Positions 16,367 to 24,100 of a stretch of DNA of 30,521 bases are shown here, in pieces; within the stretch, counting starts at the first letter, position 1; each line of letters opens with the position of its first letter. The position numbers and the translations under genes are program-made. Source of the stretch: Paludibacter sp. UBA5753 (GTDB lineage Bacteria > Bacteroidota > Bacteroidia > Bacteroidales > Paludibacteraceae). The DNA lies in NCBI GenBank assembly GCA_002427615.1, contig DIFH01000146.1, positions 1 to 30,521 of the forward strand, given 5' to 3'. The notes beneath the pieces are model-generated. The model did not search any database and was not told the origin of the DNA. It was given only the letters and a program-made list of their open reading frames with translations.

Positions 16367-16983
16367 TATACGAAAATTTTATATCGAACGAAGCCTATGT
16401 GCTCGTCTGGGAAGTTACCGAGTCAGTGGATGAATTGTCGGCTATGTTGACCAATTTCGACAATTACGCCGCGGAATATAAAAACCTGAAAACCGACAAA
16501 CGTCGGCTGGAGTTTTTAAGCGTACGCGTTGCAATGAATTATTTGTTGAATAAAGAGTTGGAAATCAAATACAACTCCGAAGGCAAACCTTTCCTAAGCG
16601 ATCAATCTTATGCAATAAGCATCTCGCACAGCGGCAAATGGATTGCCGTCATGGCTCACCCGAAACTAAAAGCCGGAATTGACATCGAATGTCCAACCGA
16701 TAAAATTACAAAACTTTATAAACGTTTTTTGAGCGAAACGGAACAAAACGAATTGTTTGCCGACCAAAATATTAAAAAACTTCAGATTGCATGGTCGGCA
16801 AAAGAGGCATTGTACAAAATTATCGGCAACGAAGCAGTGGATTTTGCCAACCAAATCAGGATTCTTCCCTTTGAAATTGAGGACAATGGACAGATAATGA
16901 GTGAACATATCCCTTCGCAAACTGTTTATTATTTAAATTATAAAATCACAGATCAATATCATCTCGTTTTTTGTATTGCATAA
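16363..16983 (+). CDS. 4'-phosphopantetheinyl transferase (Sfp/AcpT superfamily)
   Basis: The 206-residue product has the family motifs: SISHSGKWIAVMAH (about 81-94), AGIDIECP with the Mg2+-binding Asp and Glu (about 102-109), and WSAKEALYKIIG (about 144-155). These enzymes move the phosphopantetheine arm of CoA onto a carrier-protein serine. Its partner may be a fatty-acid or polyketide/aryl-polyene carrier; none lies in this window. The ATG at 16363 overlaps the gldD stop by four bases; a GTG nine bases earlier is less likely. Its place after gldE-gldD is a recurrent Bacteroidota arrangement as I recall it. Confidence 0.92.
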   Translation: MIYENFISNEAYVLVWEVTESVDELSAMLTNFDNYAAEYKNLKTDKRRLEFLSVRVAMNYLLNKELEIKYNSEGKPFLSDQSYAISISHSGKWIAVMAHPKLKAGIDIECPTDKITKLYKRFLSETEQNELFADQNIKKLQIAWSAKEALYKIIGNEAVDFANQIRILPFEIEDNGQIMSEHIPSQTVYYLNYKITDQYHLVFCIA

Positions 16984-16996
16984 ATCAAATACATAC

Positions 16997-17764
16997 ATGA
17001 AAAACACCATTTACAGAAAAATATTGCTTAACCGGGAAGCAAAACAAAAAATGATTGCTGTTTTACTCGATCCCGACCAGTGTAAAGGTCGTCATTTAAT
17101 CAGCTTGATTTCAATTTTAAAAACAAATGTTCCCGACTTCATTTTTGTTGGTGGAAGTCATACCCTTTCTTCAACCGACAGTTTCATCGAATTGCTAAAA
17201 GATGAAATTAATTCCGACATCATCCTGTTTCCCGGAAATGCGTCACAATTTTCGGATAAAGTTGATGCATTGCTTTTTCTGTCGTTAATTTCGGGGCGTA
17301 ATGCGGAGTTTTTAATCGGTCAGCACGTAAATTCAGCCATTGCCATCAAAAAATCCGGACTGGAAGTTATCCCGACAGCTTATATACTGATTGAAGGAGG
17401 CAAGACAAGCTCGGCGGAGTATATGAGTAACACCCGCCCTATCCCCCGCGACAAAAATGAAATTGCACTTTCGACAGCTGTTGCCGGCGAATTGCTCGGC
17501 ATGCGTTTAGCCTATCTCGAAGCCGGGAGCGGAGCTGAAACTCCGGTTCCCCCCGATATGATTAATTTTGTAAAAAACAACTTGTCAATTCCTTTGATTG
17601 TTGGCGGAGGAATAAAAACCGAAGAAGACCTTAAAACGGCTTATGATGCCGGAGCCGATTTGGTTGTTATTGGGAATGTTTTTGAATCGGAACCCGAGAA
17701 AATCGAAAAATTCGTTCAATTTACAACAAATTACAACGAAAAAAACGGAACAGGATTAGCGTAA
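16997..17764 (+). CDS. Geranylgeranylglyceryl phosphate synthase family protein
   Basis: The 255-residue product is a PcrB/GGGPS-type TIM barrel. Motifs in order: MIAVLLDPDQC (substrate/Mg2+ Asp), FIFVGGSHTLSS, ILFPGNASQFS, ALLFLSLISGRNAEFLIGQH, VIPTAYILIEGGKTSSAEYM, LAYLEAGSGAETPVP and the phosphate-binding PLIVGGGIKTEED and ADLVVIGNVFE at the C-terminal end. The family joins a polyprenyl diphosphate to glycerol-1-phosphate as the first step of archaeal ether lipids; group II members exist in Bacteroidota and make a prenyl-glyceryl phosphate whose fate in bacteria is unclear. The ATG at 16997 is preferred over a TTG at 16976. The 3' end overlaps the convergent MFS gene by 9 bases. Confidence 0.92.
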   Translation: MKNTIYRKILLNREAKQKMIAVLLDPDQCKGRHLISLISILKTNVPDFIFVGGSHTLSSTDSFIELLKDEINSDIILFPGNASQFSDKVDALLFLSLISGRNAEFLIGQHVNSAIAIKKSGLEVIPTAYILIEGGKTSSAEYMSNTRPIPRDKNEIALSTAVAGELLGMRLAYLEAGSGAETPVPPDMINFVKNNLSIPLIVGGGIKTEEDLKTAYDAGADLVVIGNVFESEPEKIEKFVQFTTNYNEKNGTGLA

Positions 17765-18967
17765 CTTGTTTTTCTCGAAATATGGTCCCGCAATACGTAC
17801 AAAAAACGCCAGCGAAACAGTTACTATAAGCGCTCCAGAAAGGTAAGCCACCTGCAAGCCGCCGGTAGAATCGGCAATCCGGCCGCCAAGAACCAATCCA
17901 AGTCCAATGCCAATATCCCAACTGGTCAGATAGGTGGAGCTGGCTGTAGCGCGACGGTTGTTGGGCGCCAAATTCACAAAAAGCGTATTGTAAGCCGGAA
18001 AAACCATGCCATAACCAATTCCTGTAATAATTGCAATGCCGTAAAATAATCCGACGATAAGGGTATAATTATTATTATTTTCTGCATTTTTCAATCCCGC
18101 CAGCATGAAAAATGAAATTGCACAAATCAATGTTCCATAGCTTATTACCTTGATTATTTTGCCACGATCAACCATTCTGCCGGCAAAAAACCGTGAACCG
18201 ATTAATCCGATAGCCATCAGCGAAAAAAAGATACCCATTCCGCTATGAATTCCCAACTCTTTTCCGTAAAGAGCCACATAAGTAGTCAACATGCCATAAG
18301 GAATGCCTAAAAGCAATAAACAAAATCCTGAACTTAACCCTTTTATCAAAAAGAAACGGTCAAAAGCAATCGGTTGCTTTTCGGTACGGTCAGGTACTTT
18401 GTCCGATTTAATTTGAAAAGCAACGAAGAAACCGAGGAACCCGCTTGCAATGGCTGTATAAAAAATTATATCAAAACTGTAATAATCATACATGAATAAA
18501 CTGATCATCGGACCGATTGCCATGGCCAGGTTATTGGCTATACCAAAATAACCTAATCCTTCTCCCCTGCGCGATGCCGGCATAATATCCACAACCAGAC
18601 TATTTCCGGCTGTCGTTACCAGTCCGAAAGTAAACCCATGCAAAATTCGCAATAACAAAAACAAGCCGACTAAATTTACTAACGGATAACCGACAAACGT
18701 AAGCACAAAAAGCAAATAACCAAGCAAATAAATAGGCCGGCGTTTGAAAATATCGAGAATAAAACCTGCCATCGGACGAACCACCAAGGCAGCAATGGTA
18801 TAACAAGATAAAATAATACCCACCATCGATTTACTTGTTTCGAATTTTTCGATCAGATAAAGAGGGAGAACAGGAAGCAACAAATAAAAAGCAAAAAACA
18901 ACAGGAAATTGCCAGTGCAGGCGCTGACAAAACTTCGTGTCCAAAGTTTATCGGTAGATTGTGTCAC
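17756..18967 (-). CDS. MFS transporter
   Basis: The 403-residue product has about twelve membrane segments, typical for the major facilitator superfamily. The loop between TM2 and TM3 reads RPMAGFILDIFKRRPIYLLG, the MFS motif A; its half-two counterpart is GSRFFAGRMVDRGKIIKVIS. NRRATASSTYLTSWDIGIGLGLVLGG near TM11 resembles drug/sugar exporters of the YfcJ/YhhS kind. The substrate is not deducible. The start is GTG at 18967, as no ATG fits ahead of TM1. It is last of three minus-strand genes, with 146 bases between it and the preceding DUF2148 gene that contain a small hairpin (about 18998-19020). Confidence 0.88.
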   Translation of the reverse strand: MTQSTDKLWTRSFVSACTGNFLLFFAFYLLLPVLPLYLIEKFETSKSMVGIILSCYTIAALVVRPMAGFILDIFKRRPIYLLGYLLFVLTFVGYPLVNLVGLFLLLRILHGFTFGLVTTAGNSLVVDIMPASRRGEGLGYFGIANNLAMAIGPMISLFMYDYYSFDIIFYTAIASGFLGFFVAFQIKSDKVPDRTEKQPIAFDRFFLIKGLSSGFCLLLLGIPYGMLTTYVALYGKELGIHSGMGIFFSLMAIGLIGSRFFAGRMVDRGKIIKVISYGTLICAISFFMLAGLKNAENNNNYTLIVGLFYGIAIITGIGYGMVFPAYNTLFVNLAPNNRRATASSTYLTSWDIGIGLGLVLGGRIADSTGGLQVAYLSGALIVTVSLAFFVRIAGPYFEKNKLR

Positions 18968-19113
18968 TTGAATTTGGTTAATTGATTGGTAATCCCTCTT
19001 CCACCGACTGGCGGAGGAATAAGATAATCAATCGGTTGATTGAGTATATTGAATTAATTAATTCGAAAAGTTTGCTAACTCACTTTATAAACTAACGAAC
19101 CAACACAAAACTT

Positions 19114-19662
19114 TTATTTTACCGGCGGCGTTTTGGAAACCCTGTCGAAGAACGGACTTTTTGAAGAACAACTGATCGGAATGCCATAGATGCTGCTGCA
19201 TCCCGGCAACAAGCCCAACTCCTGCGCCACCCTGCCTACCGAAAACATCACGCGGCTGTCTACCCGTCTGTCGGCAGCTACCGAGCATGCTGAACCAAGT
19301 GCAATGCCTACATCCACCGAGTTGATGGCACAAGGCACTTCGGAAAACTCATTTTTTTTGGCGCAGGTATCAAAACCGCAATACCCGCAATTCAGGTTGT
19401 GTATTTTTTGCTTTGTTCCCACCAAAACAATAGCTTCGGCGTTTAAAATATTTTCAGCATCGCGGGTGATAAACTTCATACCCGTTTTTTCGCTGTATTC
19501 CAACATCGCTTTCGAGAGTTGCCCGATGGTTTCATCGGTAACCAATGCCACTTCAACAATATCATACCCTTTTCCTTTCGGCGCCGTGCGTGCCGCCGTC
19601 ATCATGTCGTTTGCCACTTGCATTAAGCGTTCACGCCGTGTATCCCGTTCGTTGATTAACAT
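19114..19662 (-). CDS. DUF2148 ferredoxin-domain protein
   Basis: The 182-residue product opens MLINERDTRRERLMQVANDM, with TAARTAPKGKGYDIVEVALV, the standard opening of DUF2148 proteins. The centre has a cysteine cluster, NLNCGYCGFDTC (about 94-105), and later cysteines at CAINSVDVGIALGSACSVA and PISCSS, which together could hold a [4Fe-4S] cluster. The function is unknown; members occur widely in anaerobes. The length is normal. It follows the inositol monophosphatase-like gene by 91 bases, in which an 18-bp palindrome lies at 19695-19712. Confidence 0.88.
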   Translation of the reverse strand: MLINERDTRRERLMQVANDMMTAARTAPKGKGYDIVEVALVTDETIGQLSKAMLEYSEKTGMKFITRDAENILNAEAIVLVGTKQKIHNLNCGYCGFDTCAKKNEFSEVPCAINSVDVGIALGSACSVAADRRVDSRVMFSVGRVAQELGLLPGCSSIYGIPISCSSKSPFFDRVSKTPPVK

Positions 19663-19694
19663 AAGTTTTTTATTTAATCATTGGAAATAAATAT

Positions 19695-19712
19695 GAATGA
19701 TTTTAATCATTC
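19695..19712. promoter_or_regulatory. 18-base palindrome upstream of the DUF2148 gene
   Basis: GAATGATTTTAATCATTC has 8-bp arms with a 2-base centre and lies 32 bases before the DUF2148 start. Symmetry and position suggest an operator, but a short RNA hairpin is also possible. Confidence 0.35.
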
Positions 19713-19753
19713 GTTTTTCAAAACACAAAAACTAATTCAGACATAAGATGAAA

Positions 19754-20545
19754 CTATCTTAATCCCCCTTCCGGGCTTAAGGGTAATTTTATCAACCCGT
19801 TCGAAGCCACAATCTCCCTTCCAAACAGAAAATTATCACCTCCTGAATAATCGGTAACTATTCCGCCGGCTTCTTTCACAATCACCGCACCGGCAGCCAC
19901 ATCCCATGGTTTCAGGTCGTATTCCCAGAATGCATCAAAGCGTCCGCAGGCCACATAAACCAAATCGGTGGCAGCAGAGCCCAGCCGGCGAACTCCACGG
20001 GCATTTTTCATTGTCCATTCTAAAAACTTCATGTAATCGCCCATTCGGCTGAAATCGTTATACGGAAAACCGGTTGCCAACAATGTATCATGGATATTGT
20101 TGCGGTTCGAGACATGAATTGGTTCTCCATTGAGATAAGCTCCGCCATTTTTCCATGCATAAAAACATTCATCGCGTCCCACTTCGTACACCACGCCCAG
20201 CACCAATTCATCTCCGTCCAACAAACCGATACTAACGGCATAAACCGGAACACCCTGTATAAAATTAGTTGTTCCATCCAACGGATCGATCACCCAGTTA
20301 AAGCGTTCTCCCCGTTTTGTGGTTGTTCCCTCTTCAGCGATAAAACCCGATTCTGGCAGTAATACCTGCAAAGCGGCAACAATCCGTCTTTCCGATTCCT
20401 TGTCTACATAACTTACCAAATCGTGCAGTCCTTTGCTTTCAATTTTTGATTCATCAAAGCTTTTTCGCTCTTCAGCCATAAACTTGCCTGTCGACCGGGC
20501 CACATCGCAGGTAAACAGGCAAAGTTCTTTGTATGTAGGAGTCAT
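19754..20545 (-). CDS. Inositol monophosphatase family protein with altered C-terminus
   Basis: The 263-residue product has the Li+-sensitive phosphatase motifs: GFIAEEGT (metal-binding Glu), WVIDPLDGTTNFIQG (motif A, metal-binding Asps) and KPWDVAAGAVIVKEAGG (motif B). It probably dephosphorylates inositol-1-phosphate or a related sugar phosphate; SuhB-type members can also bind RNA polymerase. The start at 20545 follows a very good promoter, ruling out longer frames. The ending is odd: after IVASNG the last residues KLPLSPEGGLR come from a palindromic repeat, and the usual C-terminal helix seems shortened. It heads a minus-strand run with the DUF2148 and MFS genes. Confidence 0.9.
   Translation of the reverse strand: MTPTYKELCLFTCDVARSTGKFMAEERKSFDESKIESKGLHDLVSYVDKESERRIVAALQVLLPESGFIAEEGTTTKRGERFNWVIDPLDGTTNFIQGVPVYAVSIGLLDGDELVLGVVYEVGRDECFYAWKNGGAYLNGEPIHVSNRNNIHDTLLATGFPYNDFSRMGDYMKFLEWTMKNARGVRRLGSAATDLVYVACGRFDAFWEYDLKPWDVAAGAVIVKEAGGIVTDYSGGDNFLFGREIVASNGLIKLPLSPEGGLR
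19758..19786 (-). repeat. Palindromic element forming the 3' end of the phosphatase gene
   Basis: On the minus strand, CCCTTAAGCCCGGAAGGG forms a 5-bp stem with an 8-base loop and is read as PLSPEGG just before the stop codon. The C-rich/G-rich make-up and the P-S-P-E-G-G reading resemble the elements inside valS. Confidence 0.5.
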
Positions 20546-20568
20546 AATTTCTGTTTTAAAAATGATTG

Positions 20569-20600
20569 CAAAGTTAGAGTTTTCAAAATGAACTGACAAA
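20569..20600 (-). promoter_or_regulatory. Bacteroidota-type promoter of the phosphatase gene
   Basis: On the minus strand TTTG (20600-20597), a 20-base spacer, then TAACTTTG (20576-20569). It predicts a leader of about 17 bases before the ATG at 20545. Confidence 0.8.
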
Positions 20601-20638
20601 CAATAATCTTGAAAATTAAAAAACACTTATCATTCTTT

Positions 20639-20830
20639 AAATATCAATCTGCACAATCACAGGGAATAATTCTACGGTCAAATATCAATCTGCACAGCGG
20701 CAGGCAACAATTCTACGGTCAAATATCAATCTGCATAGCCGCAGGTAACAATTTTTTCATCAAATATCGATCTGCACAGCCGCAGGCAACAATTTTTTCA
20801 TCAAATATGTATCTGCCGCCCTGCAAATAC
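20639..20830 (+). repeat. 41-bp tandem repeat, four full copies plus a partial
   Basis: Copies begin at 20639, 20680, 20721 and 20762, each exactly 41 bases and starting AAATATCAATCTGCACA or a near variant; a diverged partial copy starts at 20803. Within each, CTGC and GCAG can pair across 6 bases. The last ten bases come in two types: copies 1-2 end TCTACGGTC and copies 3-4 end TTTTTCATC. There are no spacers, so it is not a CRISPR array. Confidence 0.85.
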
Positions 20831-20872
20831 ATATTTTCCTCTTAATTTTCCTTTGATAGATTGGATTAATTA

Positions 20873-21026
20873 TATGTCGTCCCTTCGGGACTTTAAGGGT
20901 TATTTGTCTTCCTATTTTTACCAATATGCCCGTGACTACGGCACTTTTTTAAGCTCGTAGAGCTTTGATATTGGTAAAAAACAAGTACAATTCCTACATA
21001 CAAAGTCCCGTAGGGACGTGATATAT
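20873..21026. repeat. Nested palindromic element
   Basis: The outer arms are inverted copies (left about 20873-20896, right about 21001-21026), each itself a hairpin: GTCCCTTCGGGAC and GTCCCGTAGGGAC. Inside are a second inverted pair, TTTTTACCAATAT (about 20915-20927) and ATATTGGTAAAAA (about 20968-20980), and within those two more small hairpins, TGCCCGTGACTACGGCA and AAGCTCGTAGAGCTT. The whole could fold into a branched cruciform of about 150 bases. Confidence 0.75.
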
Positions 21027-21087
21027 CTATAAATTTCTAATCTGTTAAAGTAGATTTAAATACAACTTACAACAAACTGTATTCAAT

Positions 21088-21131
21088 AAAAAAACCGGAC
21101 AAACCCGAAGTTTGACTTCTGATCTGTCCGT
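21088..21131 (-). terminator. valS: valS terminator
   Basis: On the minus strand CGGACA pairs with TGTCCG around an inner GAAGT-CAA-ACTTC hairpin, followed by GTTTTTTTA. It begins 24 bases after the valS stop codon. Confidence 0.85.
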
Positions 21132-21154
21132 TTGGTTATGTTCCATTCAGAAAA

Positions 21155-24100
21155 TTATTTTTTCAATGCTTCAATTCCTTCTTTCAACGAAGTGATTTTA
21201 CTTTCGGCATCGGCTTTTTTCTTACGTTCAGCTTCTACAACTTCCGGTTTTGCATTAGCCACAAAGCGTTCGTTTCCTAATTTCTTCATTACCGATTCAA
21301 TAAAGCCTTCGAAATAGTTAATTTCAGCTTCCAATTTTTTGATTTCCTCTTCGGCATTAATCAGGTTACCAAGCGGAATGGCAAATTCGGTTGTGCCAAC
21401 AAGGAAAGAAATTGAACCGACAGCTTTTTCGGTAACATTTTCAATGGTTCCCAAATTACCTAATTTTGCAATTACGGCATCAAAATCAGCTTTATGCTCG
21501 CCAACTACTTGCAAACTCAACGTTTCTTTATTCGGAATATTTTTTTGCAAACGAACCGTACGGATGCCTGCAATAATTTCTTTGGCATATTCAAAATTGG
21601 AAATCAATGTTTCATCAACTTCCACCGGTTTCGGCTGTAACTGAACCATAATACTTTCGCCGTCTTTGCGTTCTTCCAACGCTTGCCACAGTTCTTCGGT
21701 AATAAAAGGCATAAACGGATGCAATACTTTCAGCAACGAATCGAAGAAACCGAGGGTAGCTTCGTAAGTCGCACGGTCAATCGGATGTTGGTAAGCAGGT
21801 TTTGCCATTTCCAGATACCAGGCCGAAAATTCGTCCCAGAATAGCTTGTAAACGGCCATCAAGGCTTCCGACAAACGGTACTTGCCGAATAAATCATCTA
21901 TTTCCAGAAGGGTTTTATTTAATTGGGCATCGAACCATTTAACCGCCATACGGGCCGATTCGGGTTGTGCAATATCGGCTACTTCCCAACCTTTTACCAA
22001 ACGGAAGGCATTCCAGATTTTATTGTTGAAGTTACGACCTTGTTCGCACAAGCTATCGTCGTAAGGCAAATCGTTTCCGGCCGGCGACGTAAGCAACATG
22101 CCGAGACGTACCGCATCGGCTCCGAAATGCGCAATCAAATCCAACGGGTCGGGCGAATTACCGAGCGATTTCGACATCTTACGGCCCAGTTTGTCGCGTA
22201 CAATTCCGGTCAGATAAACATTTTTAAACGGCATCGCGCCTCTGTATTCGTATCCGGCAATAATCATGCGCGCTACCCAAAAGAAAAGAATTTCGGGAGC
22301 AGTTACCAAATCATTGGTCGGGTAATAATATTTTATATCTTCGTTTTCAGGGTTATTAATGCCATCGAAAACCGAAATGGGCCATAACCATGATGAAAAC
22401 CAGGTATCCAACACATCTTCGTCCTGACGCAAGGTAAAGTTCCCCCCAATTCCTTCGAGGGAGGGGTGTTTGGCTATTGCAAGTTTACGGGCTTCTTCTT
22501 CATTTAGAGCTACCACATAACCCCAACTCCCCCCTCCGGGTGGATTCAAAGGAGCTTCTATATAATAAGCCGGTATACGATGTCCCCACCAAAGCTGACG
22601 TGAAATACACCAGTCTTTTACATTCTCCATCCAATGGCGGTAGGTGTTTTTGAATTTAGCAGGATATAATTTAATATCATCGCTCATCACCGCTTCAAGA
22701 GCCGGTTTAGCCAAATTTTCCATTTTCAGGAACCATTGCATCGAAAGTTTTGGTTCAATCGCAACATCCGTCCGTTCCGAGAAACCTACTTTGTTGGTGT
22801 ATGGCTCTGTTTTTTCGAGCAATCCTGCCGCTTGGAGGTCTTTTTCAATTTGCTTACGAACTTCTAAACGATCCAATCCTGCATATTGCGCACCGTTTTC
22901 GTTCAAGGTTCCGTTATCATTGAAAATATCGATAGAAAGCAAATTGTATTTTTCGCCCAGCATATAATCGTTTACGTCATGCGCCGGAGTAACTTTCAGG
23001 CAGCCTGTTCCGAAGTCAATATCCACATATTCATCTTCAATGACCGGGATGACGCGGTTGATAAGCGGGACAATAAGTTTTTTCCCCTTCAACCAAGCAT
23101 TTTTTGGATCATTGGGATGAATACATACTGCCGTATCACCAAATATTGTTTCAGGTCTGGTAGTTGCAATAATTGCCTCCCCAAGCTCCTCAGAAGAAGG
23201 AGATGTTCTGGTCAGCGCTACTTTAACCTGTTTCAGAATTTCTTCAGAATTTTCCAATACTTCTTCATTCGTAAATCGAATGACCTGAAATCCAAATTCA
23301 CTTAATAATGAGGTTCTTATTGCATCTGCCTCTCCAATTTCTTCCTGATTATGATAATCACCATCAACTTCAATAATTAGTTTATTCGGAAGACAAACAA
23401 AGTCAACAATATAATCTCCTATTATATGTTGTCTACTGAATCCGGCTTCTAAATTTTTTCTGCGCAACATTTCCCATAAGACAGCTTCAGCCTCGGTTGA
23501 AAAACGTCTTAATTCTTTTGAGTATTTTTTCAACAAGTCATACTTGGTATACTTCGCCGTTAAATACCCGAAATGCTCTGCCGGATTTACATCCCCTCCA
23601 TTGGAGGGGCTTGGGGAGGCTACTTTATATTTGATATAATATAATTTTCCTTGTTGTTCCTTGAAAATTACTTCTTCGTCGGACAAAGCCGTCAATGCTT
23701 TTGGATCCCAATTTACCATACGCACGCCGCGGTAAATCAAGCCTTTGTTGTACAAATCGCAAAAAACTTTCAATACGCTTTCCGAACGAGCTTCGTCCAT
23801 AGTAAAAGCGGTGCGATCCCAGTCGCACGAAGCGCCGAGTTTCTTTAATTGTTCCAGAATAATTCCGCCATGTTTGTGCGTCCAGTCCCAGGCATGACCC
23901 AAAAATTCGTCACGCGTCAGGTCAGTTTTTTTAATTCCTTCGGCAGCTAATTTTCCAACCACTTTGGCTTCGGTGGCAATGGAAGCATGGTCGGTACCGG
24001 GAACCCAACAAGCATTCTTGCCCTGCATACGGGCACGACGTACCAACACATCCTGAATGGTATTGTTAAGCATGTGTCCCATGTGAAGGACACCGGTAAC

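Larger units (their letters stand above)
20546..21154. other. Repeat-rich intergenic region between the phosphatase gene and valS
   Basis: About 600 bases holding the phosphatase promoter, the 41-bp tandem repeat, a nested palindrome element and the valS terminator. I found no convincing coding sequence. Confidence 0.7.

Noticed and set aside
20639..20830. CRISPR array
   Set aside because: The 41-bp units are directly adjacent with no unique spacers, and no cas genes are nearby.
20609..20845. A 78-codon gene across the tandem repeat
   Set aside because: The frame is open only because the 41-bp repeat lacks stops; the protein is a repeat by-product.
23175..23620. Intein in ValRS
   Set aside because: The insert has no Hint-domain splicing motifs (no N-terminal Cys/Ser block A or C-terminal HN before Cys/Ser/Thr), and its core is DUF559.
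23175..23620. Free-standing DUF559 gene overlapping a broken valS
   Set aside because: The valS frame is open from end to end with all synthetase motifs intact, and there is no start codon at the edge of the nuclease domain.
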